A stretch of DNA of 64,000 nt, from the NCBI RefSeq assembly GCF_013155265.1, contig NZ_JABJXU010000004.1, forward strand, positions 62,001-126,000, given 5' to 3'. The translations under genes were made by a program, and so were the position numbers. Within the stretch, counting starts at the first letter, position 1; the number at the start of each line of letters is the position of its first letter. The DNA is from Enterococcus sp. MMGLQ5-1 (GTDB lineage: Bacteria; Bacillota; Bacilli; Lactobacillales; Streptococcaceae). This document shows, one piece after another, positions 10,248 to 20,992 of the stretch. The notes under the pieces were generated by a model. It saw nothing but the letters and a program-made list of their open reading frames with translations. It was not told the origin of the DNA and ran no database searches.

Positions 10248-10952
10248 ATGGAAATTATTAAAGTTGCAACAGTTGAAGAAGGCTCAAAAGTTGCTTTTGA
10301 ATTAATTAAAAAATCGATTAACAAAGGTGCGAGAGTCTTTGGTTTAGCTACTGGTTCAACACCAGAACATTTCTATCAAGAAATTTTGGCAAGTGATTTG
10401 GATTTTTCTGATAAAATTTCAATTAATCTTGATGAGTATGTTGGCTTAGGTGAAGGTGATGAACAAAGCTATGATACTTTTATGAAGGAGCATTTGTTTA
10501 ATCAAAAGCCATTCGCAAAATCATATTTACCTGATGGCAAAGCAGGTGATTTAACAGCAGAAGTTAAGCATTATGACCAAATTATAGATAGTAATCCAAT
10601 TGATTTTCAAATTTTAGGAATTGGTCAAAATGGACATATTGGCTTTAATGAGCCGGGCAGCTCATTTGATTTGACCACTCATGTTGTTGATTTAACACCA
10701 TCAACGATTCAAGCGAATAGTCGATATTTTGATAATATTGAAGATGTACCTACACAGGCTGTATCGATGGGCATTAAATCAGTGATGAAATCAAAGGAAA
10801 TTGTGCTAATGGCATGGGGCGAACAAAAAGCAGATGCAATTGCAAAAATGGTTAATGGGGAAGTGACCGAGACCCTTCCAGCCAGTGTTTTACAAAATCA
10901 TCCTAACGTAACTGTGATTGTTGATGCCGATGCAGCTCGTCTATTAAATTAA
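10248..10952 (+). CDS. nagB: Glucosamine-6-phosphate deaminase
   Basis: It converts glucosamine-6-phosphate to fructose-6-phosphate and ammonia, linking amino-sugar use to glycolysis. Family signatures are [13 protein letters not shown], the catalytic stretch SINLDEYVG and [15 protein letters not shown]. The length of 234 aa is the short Gram-positive form without the allosteric C-terminal extension of the E. coli enzyme. TAGGAG lies upstream of the ATG. It is monocistronic, between a NagR-like operator at 10180-10197 and a terminator directly after its stop codon. Confidence 0.95.
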   Translation: MEIIKVATVEEGSKVAFELIKKSINKGARVFGLATGSTPEHFYQEILASDLDFSDKISINLDEYVGLGEGDEQSYDTFMKEHLFNQKPFAKSYLPDGKAGDLTAEVKHYDQIIDSNPIDFQILGIGQNGHIGFNEPGSSFDLTTHVVDLTPSTIQANSRYFDNIEDVPTQAVSMGIKSVMKSKEIVLMAWGEQKADAIAKMVNGEVTETLPASVLQNHPNVTVIVDADAARLLN

Positions 10953-10956
10953 TAGC

Positions 10957-10987
10957 AAAAAAAGTGAGTGATACTCGCTTTTTTTGT
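10957..10987 (+). terminator. Intrinsic terminator of nagB
   Basis: AAAAGTGAG and CTCGCTTTT flank a short loop and run into a string of T. The hairpin begins four bases after the nagB stop. Confidence 0.8.
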
Positions 10988-11049
10988 TGATTCTTTTTAA
11001 AATAGCTATAGCTAGTAAGGAAAGGCTATGGCTGAAAGTAGGAGGAAAA

Positions 11050-11763
11050 ATGACAAAAATAGTTGGTATTGCTGGAAATCGAGTGATTGAATCAATTGAT
11101 TATTTTCATGGTAATCCTGTAGATTATATTCAAACAGAATTGGTTGAAGGGCTGCAGCTGTTTGACGCCTTACCAATTATTTTGCCGATTGGTAAGCCAG
11201 AGTTGGCTGAGCAATATGTTGAAAAAATCGATATTTTAGTACTGGGCGGTGGTCAAGATATTTCACCAATTTACTATAATGAGGAGCCTATACATCCTTT
11301 GGGGATGACTTTTCCACCACGGGATGCTTTTGAAATTGCGCTAGTTCAAGCAGCACTTCACCAAAAGAAAGCTATTTTTGGTTTATGCCGAGGGATGCAG
11401 CTAATTAATGTTGCGCTTGGTGGTACATTGTATCAGGATATTAATCAATTGCCTGAAATAACAATCAATCATCTGCAGGCGCCTACACGGGAATGTTTTA
11501 AAACACATAGAATTAAAATAAGCAATGATTCACTATTAGGTCATTTTTTACCTGACGAGTGCTTGGTGAATTCCTATCACCACCAAGCAATTAAAAATCT
11601 TGCTGATGGTGTAGTAGCAACGGCACATAGCACAGATGGTGTAATTGAAGCCTTTGAGTCTCCAGCTAATCGGATTTTAGCAGTGCAATGGCATCCTGAA
11701 ATGCTTTGGCGCTATCATGAAAATGAGCGTTGTCTGTTTAAGTATATCGTGGAGCAATTGTAG
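11050..11763 (+). CDS. Class I glutamine amidotransferase-like (peptidase C26) hydrolase
   Basis: It belongs to the gamma-glutamyl-gamma-aminobutyrate hydrolase (PuuD-like) family, which cleaves gamma-glutamyl amides. The nucleophile elbow GLCRGMQLINVALGGTLYQD and the His-Glu pair in VQWHPEM complete a Cys-His-Glu triad, and LGGGQDISP forms the oxyanion side. I chose ATG 11050 (237 aa) because AGGAGG lies five bases upstream; an upstream frame from 10984 overlaps the nagB terminator. It has its own downstream hairpin region. The true substrate cannot be read from the sequence: polyamine, folate or peptidoglycan gamma-glutamyl compounds are all possible. Confidence 0.85.
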   Translation: MTKIVGIAGNRVIESIDYFHGNPVDYIQTELVEGLQLFDALPIILPIGKPELAEQYVEKIDILVLGGGQDISPIYYNEEPIHPLGMTFPPRDAFEIALVQAALHQKKAIFGLCRGMQLINVALGGTLYQDINQLPEITINHLQAPTRECFKTHRIKISNDSLLGHFLPDECLVNSYHHQAIKNLADGVVATAHSTDGVIEAFESPANRILAVQWHPEMLWRYHENERCLFKYIVEQL

Positions 11764-11888
11764 GCTAATAATATAGATAGGCGGTAAAGAAATAACCCTG
11801 TGCCTTGAATTTATTTTTCAAATGCCAGCGTTATCAAGCTAATGCGGCATCAGTTTTTTTACTTTTTTAAAATTAATAAGCGATAGGC

Positions 11889-11922
11889 AGGAGGTTGGGA
11901 TGATCAGTCCTTACCTCTTTAT
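11889..11922 (+). repeat. Degenerate end of repeat family 1 (copy E)
   Basis: GGAGGTTGGGATGATCAG then TCCTTACCTCTTTA parallels the copy D end read in reverse (GAGGCTGGGACAGAAATCC then TTACTCTTTT). GAGGT (11891-11895) and ACCTC (11913-11917) pair. Like the other copies it lies just 3' of a gene. Confidence 0.4.
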
Positions 11923-12156
11923 TTAAGACTCTTGATTTATGGACTTAATTGTTTAAACATTCAATTATTTTAAGCTGTGGCATCCTTTTATTGAACGTGT
12001 TTAAGCCTTAGCTCAAAAATTAAAAGTAAATCGCTTTTTTTAATTTAAAACACTCTCTTTTTTCATATTTAATTAACATTCAATTCATAATAGATAAAAC
12101 TGCTTTTAAATGACTCTGTTTTATTTAAAAACAATGAAAACTATGATAGGATAATG

Positions 12157-12169
12157 ACAAACGGTTTGT
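12157..12169. promoter_or_regulatory. Inverted repeat upstream of acnA
   Basis: ACAAAC-G-GTTTGT is a perfect 6-1-6 inverted repeat about 40 bp before the acnA start and just after the likely -10. Its position fits an operator; the regulator is unknown. Confidence 0.35.
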
Positions 12170-12209
12170 TAAAAAGCCTACTTTTTTATTGATGATGGAG
12201 GAGAAAACG

Positions 12210-14876
12210 GTGTTTCAAACAAAAAAAATTGAAAGCAATGGGAAACAGTATCAATATTATGATATTGGGGAAGTTGCGCATGAAAAAATTAACAAATTAC
12301 CTTATTCATTGAGAATTCTTTTGGAGTCTTTAGTAAGACAATACGATGGTGAGGATATTACACAAGCGCATATTGACGGTATTTTAGCCTGGGTTGATGA
12401 GGGTCCGGCTGGTGAAGTTCCCTTTAAACCAACGCGCGTTGTCCTACAAGATTTTACAGGCGTACCGACAGTTGTTGATTTAGCTGCAATGCGGGATGCC
12501 ATGAAAAATTTAGGTGGAAATATCAAGGAAATTAATCCCGAAGTTCCTGTTGATTTGGTTATTGATCATTCGGTTCAGGTTGATGCCTTTGGTACAGAGG
12601 AAGCTCTGCAATATAATGCGAAGCGGGAATTTGAACGTAATTACGAGCGCTATGAATTTCTAAAATGGGCACAGGATAGCTTTGACAATTTCCGTGTTGT
12701 GCCACCAGCGACTGGGATTATCCATCAGGTGAATATCGAATATCTTTCAGATGTTGTGGTCACAAAAAACAATATTGTCTTTCCAGATTCCCTGGTCGGA
12801 ACAGATTCCCATACCACGATGATTAACGGCATTGGCGTTCTCGGTTGGGGGGTCGGCGGAATTGAAGCAGAAGCAGGTATGCTTGGAGAAGCTTCTTATT
12901 TCCCACTGCCAGAGGTGATTGGTGTCAAGCTAAACGGTAAGCTGCCAAAATCAGCAACAGCAACTGATTTGGCACTTAAAGTCACGCAAGTGTTGCGGCA
13001 AGAGAATGTTGTTGGCAAATTTGTTGAATACTTTGGTGAAGGTCTTAAATCATTAACACTAGCTGATCGTGCGACAATCGCTAATATGGCACCTGAATAT
13101 GGTGCGACCTGTGGCTATTTTCCAATTGATGATGAAACCTTAAATTATATGAGGCTAACCGGACGAGATGCTGCCACAATTGCGCTTACAGAAGCTTATG
13201 CCAAGGCGAATCATTTATTTTATGATGAAAATCAAGCGGTGACTTATACCAAAGTGGTAGAGATTGATTTAACGGCAATCGAAACAAATCTTTCTGGTCC
13301 TAAGCGTCCACAGGATTTAATCCCATTATCTCAAATGAAAGAGGCCTTTAATCAGGCTGTTGTTTCACCAGTGGGCAACCAAGGTTTTGGTTTAGAGCAA
13401 ACAGAATTTGAAAAATCAGCTGCGGTTGAAATTGATGGTCAAACAGATACATTAAAGACTGGAGATATTGGTATTGCAGCCATTACGAGCTGTACTAATA
13501 CTTCCAATCCATATGTTATGATGGCTGCCGGTCTTTTAGCTAAAAATGCGGTTGAGAAGGGCTTGAAGGTGCGCCCAACTGTTAAAACTTCATTGGCGCC
13601 GGGCTCTAAGGTTGTTTCGGCATACTTAGAAAATGCCGGTGTTTTAGATTCATTGGATCAGCTGGGCTTTGATGTGGTTGGCTATGGCTGTACGACCTGT
13701 ATTGGTAATTCTGGTCCGCTTCACCCAAATATTGAAGAGGTGGTCCGTGAAAATGATATCTTGCTAACCTCTGTTCTTTCTGGTAATCGAAACTTTGAGG
13801 GACGTATCCATCCGTTAGTAAAAGCCAATTATTTAGCGTCACCGCCGATTGTGGTAGCTTATGCAATTACAGGTAATGTTAATATTGATTTAACCAATGA
13901 GCCCCTAGGTGTTGATTTAGAAAATCAGCCCGTGTATTTAAAGGATATCTGGCCGGATGATGATACAATTAACCAAGCTGTGTCAGAGTATGTAACGCCT
14001 GAGTTATTTGAGGAATACTATGCTAAAGTTTTTGATGCCAATGAATCTTGGAATGAGATTGCAACGGCAACAGGAGAAGTATACTCTTGGAATCCGGCTT
14101 CCACATATATCGCCAATCCACCTTATTTTGAAGGGATGACGACTGAACTACCAGAACAGGCAAATGTTGAAAATCTGACAGTGCTCGCAAAATTTGGTGA
14201 TTCTGTGACGACTGACCATATTTCGCCTGCCGGTGCAATTGGGATGAAATCTCCAGCGGGCGCCTATTTATTGGATCACCAAGTTGAGCCAAAGGATTTC
14301 AATTCGTTCGGCTCAAGACGTGGTAATCATCATGTGATGATGCGTGGGACCTTCGGTAATATTCGGATTCGTAATCAAATTGCTGAGGGTACAGAGGGCG
14401 GTTATACAACCTATTTTCCGACTGGTGAAATTATGAGTATTTATGATGCTGCGATGAATTATAAGGCTGATGGTACTGGATTAATCATACTTTCTGGTAA
14501 GGATTATGGTATGGGCTCTTCTCGTGACTGGGCAGCTAAGGGAACAAATCTATTAGGTGTCAAAGCAGTAATTGCTGAAAGCTATGAACGGATTCATCGG
14601 TCTAACTTAGTCATGATGGGCGTTTTACCATTACAATATTTACCGGGAGAGAGTGCAGAAACCATCGGTTTAGCTGGTACTGAACAATTTGACATTGAAA
14701 TTCCCGATGTCTTTGGGATTCGTGATCGGGTTAAGGTTAAGGCTAAAAAGCCGGATGGCCAGCTTAAAGAGTTTGAAGCAATCCTGCGTTTTGATGCGAA
14801 GGCAGACATTCGTTATTATCAGAATGGTGGCATTCTACCGATGGTGATTCGGAAAAAAATTCAAGCAGCAAATTGA
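12210..14876 (+). CDS. acnA: Aconitate hydratase (aconitase A)
   Basis: It isomerises citrate to isocitrate through a [4Fe-4S] cluster. The cluster cysteines are C428 in SCTNTSNP and C494/C497 in [12 protein letters not shown]. The swivel domain at the C-terminus has [11 protein letters not shown] placed the start at GTG 12210 (888 aa, [11 protein letters not shown]) because GGAGGAG at 12197-12203 lies six bases upstream; the in-frame ATGs at 12189-12195 would have the ribosome site inside the gene. It is followed 61 bp later by icd, but no citrate synthase gene is adjacent. Together they form the oxidative branch from citrate to 2-oxoglutarate, normally for glutamate synthesis. Confidence 0.95.
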   Translation: MFQTKKIESNGKQYQYYDIGEVAHEKINKLPYSLRILLESLVRQYDGEDITQAHIDGILAWVDEGPAGEVPFKPTRVVLQDFTGVPTVVDLAAMRDAMKNLGGNIKEINPEVPVDLVIDHSVQVDAFGTEEALQYNAKREFERNYERYEFLKWAQDSFDNFRVVPPATGIIHQVNIEYLSDVVVTKNNIVFPDSLVGTDSHTTMINGIGVLGWGVGGIEAEAGMLGEASYFPLPEVIGVKLNGKLPKSATATDLALKVTQVLRQENVVGKFVEYFGEGLKSLTLADRATIANMAPEYGATCGYFPIDDETLNYMRLTGRDAATIALTEAYAKANHLFYDENQAVTYTKVVEIDLTAIETNLSGPKRPQDLIPLSQMKEAFNQAVVSPVGNQGFGLEQTEFEKSAAVEIDGQTDTLKTGDIGIAAITSCTNTSNPYVMMAAGLLAKNAVEKGLKVRPTVKTSLAPGSKVVSAYLENAGVLDSLDQLGFDVVGYGCTTCIGNSGPLHPNIEEVVRENDILLTSVLSGNRNFEGRIHPLVKANYLASPPIVVAYAITGNVNIDLTNEPLGVDLENQPVYLKDIWPDDDTINQAVSEYVTPELFEEYYAKVFDANESWNEIATATGEVYSWNPASTYIANPPYFEGMTTELPEQANVENLTVLAKFGDSVTTDHISPAGAIGMKSPAGAYLLDHQVEPKDFNSFGSRRGNHHVMMRGTFGNIRIRNQIAEGTEGGYTTYFPTGEIMSIYDAAMNYKADGTGLIILSGKDYGMGSSRDWAAKGTNLLGVKAVIAESYERIHRSNLVMMGVLPLQYLPGESAETIGLAGTEQFDIEIPDVFGIRDRVKVKAKKPDGQLKEFEAILRFDAKADIRYYQNGGILPMVIRKKIQAAN

Positions 14877-14937
14877 TTATTTATAAAATATTAATTTACA
14901 AAAATAGATATTAATAATTGAATTATAAGGAGTAGAG

Positions 14938-16206
14938 ATGACAGCAGAAAAAATTAAGTTAGTTGATGGTAAGCTAAGTACACCAAATGAACCGATTATT
15001 CCTTTTATCATTGGTGATGGGATTGGACCAGATATTTGGCATGCAAGCGTTCGTGTATTCGATGCTGCCGTCGAAAAGGTTTTTGGCGGAACAAAGAAGG
15101 TATCTTGGAAAGAGGTTTTAGCTGGGGAAAAGGCATTCAATGAAACTGGGGAATGGTTACCGCAGGAAACTTTAGATACGATTGATGAATATCTAATTGC
15201 CATCAAAGGCCCTTTGACAACACCAATTGGTGGTGGTATTCGTTCTTTAAATGTGGCTTTGCGTCAAGAGCTAGATTTATACGCTTGCTTGCGTCCTGTT
15301 CGTCACTTTACAGGTGTTCCAAGTCCAGTTAAGCATCCTGAGTATGTTGATATGACGATTTTTAGAGAAAATACTGAGGACATCTATGCAGGTATTGAGT
15401 TTCAAGCGGGTAGTGAGGAAGTTCAAAAGCTGATTACCTTTTTACAAAATGAATTAAATGTTGATAAAATTCGTTTTCCAGAAACAAGCTCAATTGGTGT
15501 AAAGCCTGTATCAGAAGAAGGAACGAAGCGTTTAGTTCGTTCTGCGATTGAATATGCGATAAAGAATCAAAAGCCAACAGTGACCTTTGTTCATAAGGGA
15601 AATATCATGAAATTTACTGAGGGCTCATTTAAAAAATGGGGCTATCAGGTGGCTGAGGAAGAATTCGGTGAGGCAACATTTACTTGGAATCAATATGATG
15701 CAATTAAAGCAGCTGAGGGTACAAAAGCTGCTAATAAGGCACAGGATGATGCCTTGGCGGCGGGCAAAATTCTTGTGAAGGATGCAATTGCCGATATTTT
15801 CTTACAACAAATTTTAACACGACCAAAAGAGTTTGATGTCGTTGCCACGCTTAATTTAAATGGCGATTATATCTCGGATGCGCTGGCTGCTCAGGTCGGC
15901 GGCATTGGCATCGCTCCAGGTGCGAACATTAACTATTTGACTGGTCATGCGATTTTTGAAGCGACTCATGGAACGGCGCCAAAATATACAAATCTCGATA
16001 AGGTTAATCCATCATCTGTTATTTTATCAGGTGCCTTAATGTTTGAGCACTTAGGCTGGACAGAAGTTGCTAATCGAATTGTTGATTCGCTTGAAAAAAC
16101 AATTGAGAATAAAACAGTTACTTATGATTTTGCGCGTTTAATGGACGGTGCGACCGAAGTTAAAACCTCTGAGTTTGCCGATTTGTTAATCGAAAATTTA
16201 TTATAA
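14938..16206 (+). CDS. icd: Isocitrate dehydrogenase (NADP-type)
   Basis: It decarboxylates isocitrate to 2-oxoglutarate. Family features are [15 protein letters not shown] at the N-terminus, the substrate site [19 protein letters not shown], the strongly conserved [12 protein letters not shown], and the C-terminal dinucleotide region [10 protein letters not shown]. The length of 422 aa matches the bacterial homodimeric enzyme. AAGGAG precedes the ATG. It follows acnA closely and ends at a strong hairpin terminator, so acnA-icd is probably a two-gene operon. Confidence 0.95.
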   Translation: MTAEKIKLVDGKLSTPNEPIIPFIIGDGIGPDIWHASVRVFDAAVEKVFGGTKKVSWKEVLAGEKAFNETGEWLPQETLDTIDEYLIAIKGPLTTPIGGGIRSLNVALRQELDLYACLRPVRHFTGVPSPVKHPEYVDMTIFRENTEDIYAGIEFQAGSEEVQKLITFLQNELNVDKIRFPETSSIGVKPVSEEGTKRLVRSAIEYAIKNQKPTVTFVHKGNIMKFTEGSFKKWGYQVAEEEFGEATFTWNQYDAIKAAEGTKAANKAQDDALAAGKILVKDAIADIFLQQILTRPKEFDVVATLNLNGDYISDALAAQVGGIGIAPGANINYLTGHAIFEATHGTAPKYTNLDKVNPSSVILSGALMFEHLGWTEVANRIVDSLEKTIENKTVTYDFARLMDGATEVKTSEFADLLIENLL

Positions 16207-16222
16207 AGTCATAAAAATAAAG

Positions 16223-16273
16223 AAGCTTCAGGATTTGCCACTCACTATTATGGCTGTTCCTGAAGCTTTTTGG
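16223..16273 (+). terminator. Intrinsic terminator of icd
   Basis: AAGCTTCAGGA (16223-16233) and TCCTGAAGCTT (16258-16268) are perfect inverted repeats followed by TTT. The loop is long (24 nt) but can fold further. Confidence 0.75.
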
Positions 16274-16529
16274 TTTAATGCCAAATTGGACTGATTTTAC
16301 TAAAATGCTCAATATGGATGCTAGGCGGCCGTCTTTAGACGACTGCCCTTTGGTGTTACTCAAGCGACATGGAATACTGAATTTTTAGAAATACTTTTAA
16401 GCTAAGCTTCAGATTATGCACATTGCCTTATGGTTCTCGTAAAGTTTGGATTATTTGCAAATATAATGATGCCTTCATTTTAAATCGACAGGTCTCATTT
16501 TATCATCTCAGGATAAATAAAAATTGAGT

Positions 16530-16562
16530 CGAAATATTTATCAGTCCAATTTATTGTAGAGC
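16530..16562 (+). repeat. Repeat family 2, copy 1
   Basis: This 33-bp block (containing CAGTCCAATTTATTGTAGAG) recurs at 47686-47718 with a single A/G difference. Both copies follow, at some distance, a hairpin and the string GTGTTACTCAAG. Confidence 0.6.
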
Positions 16563-16766
16563 CGGTTTTTTATAAATCTATAGATTATTTAATTATTTTA
16601 TCTTGTACTAACTCTATTTTTTTTGAGTTAAGAGTGATAAAATTGTAACATCGTTGTTTAACAGCGAGTGATTGTCTCGAAAAGATAAAAAATGTTCAAA
16701 TTACATTTTTTTACTTGATAAAATTAATGAAATCATCGATCACGATGTAAAGTTTAGGGGAAGTAA

Positions 16767-17627
16767 TTGAAAAAATTTAATCCAAATAAAAAAATTATTA
16801 TTGCCATTATTATTATTATTATTACCGTCGCTATCGTTGGTTTTACTGCAGGAAAATTAAAAAATCAGGGTAAAGTGAATCAAGCAACCTCTGTCACCAA
16901 TGATTCAATTGCGATTGTTGATAAATTATTAGCTGCACCTGCCAATTTTATTGGTAATCAGGTAGAGGCCTTTGAAAATTTGTTAGAGACTTATCAAGAG
17001 AATCAAGCCTTGAAAAAAAAGCTAAAAACATATAATGAAGCGGTTATCAAAAGTGATAATTTAGAAAAAGAATTAGAGGCTTTAAAAAAAGAAATCGATT
17101 TAAATAGTACTTTAAATAGCTATGATAAAGTATCAGCTAATGTGATTACTCGCTCAACTAATACTTGGCAAGATACTTTAGTTATTGATCGTGGTGAAGC
17201 TGATGGTTTAGAAGTAAACATGGCAGTAATGAGCGATGAAGGCTTAATTGGTCGCATTATCCAAGTGAATCATTCGAGCGCCAAAGTTGAATTGTTGACT
17301 TCGACTAATCAATCGGTCAATCATTTTCCAATTAAGATTTCAACAGATACGACTACTTTATATGGTCTATTGCAAAGCTATGATGAGGATAAGCAGGCCT
17401 TTGTTGTTTCTCAAGTGACAGGAGACGGAACACTTAAAGAAGGTCAAGTCGTTCAAACCTCCGGCTTGGGTGGAAATTCGCCTGCAGATTTATTAGTAGG
17501 CACTGTCGTTTCAGAAAAAGAAAATAATCAGGATAGCGGTCGCCAAATCTATGTGAAGCCAGCCACTCAGATGTATGATATTAAATTTGTGACGGTTATT
17601 AAGCGATTAGCAGGGGCGGGTGAGTAG
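16767..17627 (+). CDS. mreC: Rod-shape/cell-elongation protein MreC
   Basis: MreC is a bitopic scaffold that organises peripheral peptidoglycan synthesis. A single N-terminal membrane helix (very Ile-rich, about 9-29) is followed by a coiled coil (about 75-110) and the beta-barrel MreC domain with DRGEADGLEVNMAVM and EGLIGRI. It is 286 aa from the TTG at 16767, which has AGGGGAAG upstream. Its stop codon abuts the mreD start. The order mreC-mreD-CHAP protein is characteristic of streptococcal relatives. Confidence 0.92.
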   Translation: MKKFNPNKKIIIAIIIIIITVAIVGFTAGKLKNQGKVNQATSVTNDSIAIVDKLLAAPANFIGNQVEAFENLLETYQENQALKKKLKTYNEAVIKSDNLEKELEALKKEIDLNSTLNSYDKVSANVITRSTNTWQDTLVIDRGEADGLEVNMAVMSDEGLIGRIIQVNHSSAKVELLTSTNQSVNHFPIKISTDTTTLYGLLQSYDEDKQAFVVSQVTGDGTLKEGQVVQTSGLGGNSPADLLVGTVVSEKENNQDSGRQIYVKPATQMYDIKFVTVIKRLAGAGE

Positions 17628-18158
17628 ATGAAGAAAAATCAGCTACTCATTTTCACACCACTTATTTTTTTCCTGCTATTCTTAATTGATGGTCAGCTTT
17701 CTGCATTATTAAAGGTGTGGTCAAATGGCAATGCTTTGACTACAAGTCATTTACTAATTATTGCTATTATTTTTTCAACTAAGCGATTATCCATGCGTTA
17801 TCTCGTGATTACTACTTTTATTATTGGTATTTTAATGGATTCTTATTTTATTGGTGTTCTTGGTATTAATGCGGTAGCTCTACCATTAATTGCTTACTTT
17901 GCGACATCAATTAGTGACGCGATTCATGAAAATCCAGTCACAGAATTTTTTTCGCTGATTATTTTTATTACAGGCTATGAAATTGCAATATTAATCATTC
18001 AACTGATATTCAATCTTGCTAATTTTGAATTTGTTAGCTTTATCGGGAAGCTTTTAGCGCCGACATTACTATTTAATGGTTTGATTTTCCTGCTGATATA
18101 TAGACCGTTTCGTTTTATTTTCTGGGGAAAATCAATAAAAAAGAAGCTTGAATTGTAA
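17628..18158 (+). CDS. mreD: Rod-shape/cell-elongation membrane protein MreD
   Basis: This 176-aa, highly hydrophobic protein has about five membrane helices and few charged loops, as expected for MreD, the partner of MreC. It begins directly at the mreC stop codon, so translation is coupled. The identification rests mainly on the mreC context, the length and topology, and the motif IGILMDSYFIGVLGINA, which fits the conserved Asp/Gly region of MreD. Confidence 0.88.
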   Translation: MKKNQLLIFTPLIFFLLFLIDGQLSALLKVWSNGNALTTSHLLIIAIIFSTKRLSMRYLVITTFIIGILMDSYFIGVLGINAVALPLIAYFATSISDAIHENPVTEFFSLIIFITGYEIAILIIQLIFNLANFEFVSFIGKLLAPTLLFNGLIFLLIYRPFRFIFWGKSIKKKLEL

Positions 18159-18310
18159 TATATTTCAGAAAAAGTAATTTTTGAAACATAATTGTAATAA
18201 GTATGGACATAAAATGAGATATTTTTGTGGTAATATTGCTATGTCATCAAAAAAGAGATGAGATAATTTGAAGCTTGAAGAGATAAATTGTGGAGGGCGT
18301 TATAATTCAT

Positions 18311-19516
18311 ATGAAGAAGAAAATTTTATCAATCGTATTATTAAGTTCAGTTGTTTTAGGTGTAGCTGTAACACCAATCACGGCAAGTGCCGATGATACA
18401 GACTCAAAGATTGCAGCACAAGATAGTAAGATTAATGCGTTAACAGCTCAGCAAGCGACAGCTCAAGCTGATGTAGATAGCTTACAAGGTCAAATTACTG
18501 ATTTGCAAGCTCAAAAAGCAGCATTAGAAGCTGAAAGTGAAAAATTAGCAGCTGAAACTGCTAAGTTAAATAAAGAAATTGCAGCTTTGTCAGCGCAAAT
18601 CGTTGAACGCTCAAAAGCATTGGAAGAACAAGCACGTTCTGTTCAAACAAACAGCTCTTCAACTAATTATGTTGATGTTTTAATGTCATCAGATTCTATT
18701 TCAGATGCAATTACTCGTGTGCAAGCAGTTAATAAAATTGTAAGTGCTAATAAAGAAATGGTAGAGCAACAAAAGCAAGATAAAGAAGATATTGAAGCCA
18801 AGGCTAAGGTGGCTCAGGAAAATGATGCGAAGAATTTTGCGAATCAACAAAAAATCGCTGATCAAGCTTCATCTCTCAAAACCAAACAAGCTGACTTACA
18901 GGTTGCACAATTAAATTTAGCTGCTGAAAAAGCAACTGCTGAAGGTGACAAGCAATCATTATTAGATCAAAAGGCAGCAGCTGAGGCAGCAGCAGCGCAA
19001 GCGGCTCAAGAGGAAGCTAATAAACAAGCGGCAGCTCAAGCGGCGGCAGCAACAAATGCGCAAGTAGTTGCAACAACAGCAAGTAGTACAACGACTTCCA
19101 GTACTACAAACACAACGAACACAGATAATACACCAGTAACGCCCGTAACACCAGTAACGCCCGTAACACCAGTTACCCCTACGGATAGTAGCAATACTTA
19201 TCCTGTAGGACAATGTACATGGGGCGCTAAAGCATTAGCACCTTGGGCAGGTAACTACTGGGGCAATGGTGGACAGTGGGCATCAAGTGCGGCAGCAGCC
19301 GGTTTCCGTACTGGTAGTCAGCCACAGGTAGGTGCGATTGCTTCTTGGAATGATGGCGGCTATGGTCACGTTGCAGTCGTTACTGGCGTTCAAAGTGCGA
19401 CAAGTATTCAAGTTAGTGAAGCAAACTATGCTGGTAATCAAAGTATTGGTAACTATCGTGGCTGGTTTAATCCAACTAATTGTCAAGGTACTGTTACTTA
19501 CATTTATCCAAACTAA
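18311..19516 (+). CDS. Secreted CHAP-domain peptidoglycan hydrolase, PcsB-like
   Basis: It is a probable cell-separation amidase/endopeptidase exported by Sec. A signal peptide (about 1-26) ends at TASA-DD. A long Ala/Gln/Lys/Glu coiled coil (about 30-235) like that of PcsB is followed by an Ala-Gln and Ser-Thr linker, six PVTP-type units ([13 protein letters not shown]), and the CHAP domain (about 300-401) with its Cys in PVGQCTWGA and His in YGHVAVV. I use ATG 18311, where the signal peptide starts; GGAGGG at 18292-18297 is rather distant, so an in-frame GTG at 18290 cannot be excluded. In streptococci pcsB follows mreD and is controlled by WalKR, with FtsEX activating the protein. Confidence 0.85.
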   Translation: MKKKILSIVLLSSVVLGVAVTPITASADDTDSKIAAQDSKINALTAQQATAQADVDSLQGQITDLQAQKAALEAESEKLAAETAKLNKEIAALSAQIVERSKALEEQARSVQTNSSSTNYVDVLMSSDSISDAITRVQAVNKIVSANKEMVEQQKQDKEDIEAKAKVAQENDAKNFANQQKIADQASSLKTKQADLQVAQLNLAAEKATAEGDKQSLLDQKAAAEAAAAQAAQEEANKQAAAQAAAATNAQVVATTASSTTTSSTTNTTNTDNTPVTPVTPVTPVTPVTPTDSSNTYPVGQCTWGAKALAPWAGNYWGNGGQWASSAAAAGFRTGSQPQVGAIASWNDGGYGHVAVVTGVQSATSIQVSEANYAGNQSIGNYRGWFNPTNCQGTVTYIYPN

Positions 19517-19538
19517 GTAAATTAATTTTTAAATTTGG

Positions 19539-19565
19539 GGAACTCATTTGAGTTCCTTTTTTTGT
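19539..19565 (+). terminator. Terminator of the PcsB-like gene
   Basis: GGAACTC (19539-19545), ATTT loop, GAGTTCC (19550-19556), then a run of seven T. This ends the CHAP-protein transcript. Confidence 0.85.
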
Positions 19566-19612
19566 ATCAAGAATTTTGTTATGATAGTAGCAGTAGATTG
19601 ACGGAGGATGTT

Positions 19613-20845
19613 ATGGAATTTATAGAAGTATCGGAACAGGCATTTGCTGAATTTACCGCTAAGCAAACTCAGGTCCATTTCCAGCAAACAGTTGAAATGG
19701 GTAAGCTGCAGCAGGCCCTTGGACATCAAATTGGCTATTACGGTGTGCTTGCTAACGGGGAGTTACAAACCGCCTTATTAGTTATATTGAGTAAAATAAA
19801 ATTTGGTTACTTGGCAGAGGCACATGGGAATCCTTATTTTTCTGAGGATTTAAAGGTTAATCAGTTTTTAATTGAGCAATTAAAAAATAAGCTAAAAGGA
19901 TTGGGTATCATCAAGCTTGTTATTCATTCTAATCAGATGATAGCTGAATACAATGATAAATGGGAAGAAGTTGCGACCTTTCAGCCAAAATTGAATGATT
20001 TTTATCAGTCGCTTGGCTTAAAAGTGGCTGTATTAAATGATTTTGAGCTAGGCTTTCAATATAATTATGAAAAAAATCTTAGCAATTTTTCGGATTATGC
20101 TTCGGCTGTTAAATCATTTAAAAAACAAGCGAGGCAATCAATTAATCGTGCTAAGGGATTTGGCATTAAAATCGTTGAGCTACCTTATGAACGGTTAGCT
20201 GATTTTAAGGCAGTGGTTGATGAAGCGGGTGATCGACGTCATTTTTCAACACGCTCTCTTCGTTATTACCAGTCTGCTTTTCAGGCTTATGGTGAGAGAA
20301 CGAAGTTTTTAGCGGCGGAAATTAATTTTCAATCGTATTTAAGCCAGACGGAAGCAGATTTAAAAAGTATTCAGTCTGAAATTAATAAGTTAGCGGCGGA
20401 AATTCAAAAGCAACCAACAGAAAAGAAGCAGAACAAATTAAATGATATCAAGACCTTTCAGCTAAAAAGTGCCGAAAAGCGTCAAGCAGAGGCTAAGGCG
20501 CTAGTCAAGCAATATGGCTGTGAAGACGTCGTTTTAGCAGTTGCTCAATTTTACATTATGCCTAATGAAATTATATATATGTTTAGTGGTATGTACGATC
20601 ACTTTAGAGAATTTTCAGCTCCCTTTTTAATTCAGGATTATATGTTAAATTATGCTGTTAATCATCAAATTGAGCGTTATAATTTTATGGGTGTAAACAG
20701 TCCAAAAGATGAGGACCAAGGTGTTCTACGCTTTAAGCAGAATTTTAAAGGCTTTATTTGGCGTTCATCTGGTAATTTTGAAATGATTGTCAGGCCAAAT
20801 GTATATCGCTTAACTCAGTTATTAAAAAAAATAATTGGACACTAG
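19613..20845 (+). CDS. FemX/MurM-family tRNA-dependent aminoacyltransferase (first copy)
   Basis: FemAB-family enzymes add amino acids from aminoacyl-tRNA to the Lys side chain of lipid II, making the peptidoglycan cross-bridge. The 410-aa product has two GNAT-like lobes separated by a helical arm (about 235-305, rich in Lys/Gln/Glu), and conserved ends such as YNFMGVNSPKDEDQGVLRFKQ followed by NVYRLTQLLKK. The start is ATG 19613, five bases after GGAGG; TGTTATGAT at 19577-19585 is an extended -10. A related gene follows. Which amino acid each adds cannot be told from the sequence. Confidence 0.88.
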   Translation: MEFIEVSEQAFAEFTAKQTQVHFQQTVEMGKLQQALGHQIGYYGVLANGELQTALLVILSKIKFGYLAEAHGNPYFSEDLKVNQFLIEQLKNKLKGLGIIKLVIHSNQMIAEYNDKWEEVATFQPKLNDFYQSLGLKVAVLNDFELGFQYNYEKNLSNFSDYASAVKSFKKQARQSINRAKGFGIKIVELPYERLADFKAVVDEAGDRRHFSTRSLRYYQSAFQAYGERTKFLAAEINFQSYLSQTEADLKSIQSEINKLAAEIQKQPTEKKQNKLNDIKTFQLKSAEKRQAEAKALVKQYGCEDVVLAVAQFYIMPNEIIYMFSGMYDHFREFSAPFLIQDYMLNYAVNHQIERYNFMGVNSPKDEDQGVLRFKQNFKGFIWRSSGNFEMIVRPNVYRLTQLLKKIIGH

Positions 20846-20992
20846 CCTGCTGAGCCACTTTATTAAAAGCTTAGTATTCAGATAGTCGTTATTGTTAAAA
20901 ATGAAATTAAATTTGGAAATTTTCTTGATTTAATAAATAAGTAATTGTTTCTTATGTTTTTTTGTTATTAATTTGTTTATCGGAGGCAAAAA

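Larger units (their letters stand above)
11764..12209. other. 446-bp intergenic region before acnA
   Basis: No gene is seen. It contains a degenerate repeat-family-1 end at 11890-11922 (GAGGTTGGGAT...AGTCCTTACCTC), which can fold as a weak plus-strand terminator for the C26 hydrolase. It also holds AT-rich DNA and an odd 13-bp inverted repeat ACAAACGGTTTGT at 12157-12169 that lies just after a TATGAT/GATAAT-like -10 and may be an operator for acnA. Confidence 0.5.
16207..16766. other. 560-bp intergenic region between icd and mreC
   Basis: It has no gene. It contains the icd terminator (16223-16273), an 11-bp hairpin with one mismatch at 16324-16347 followed by TTTGGTGTTACTCAAG, and repeat family 2 (16530-16562). 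AAATTGGACTGAT near 16282 is an inverted partner of ATCAGTCCAATTT near 16540, so 16282-16552 may be a small degenerate element with inverted ends. Confidence 0.5.

Noticed and set aside
18153-18196. WalR box upstream of the CHAP protein gene
   Set aside because: TGTAAT occurs twice, but not in the TGTWAH-N5-TGTWAH arrangement, so no site is claimed.
19132-19185. Short tandem repeats in the CHAP protein gene as a CRISPR or VNTR locus
   Set aside because: They encode the in-frame Pro-Val-Thr-Pro linker and have no spacers; a coding linker repeat only.
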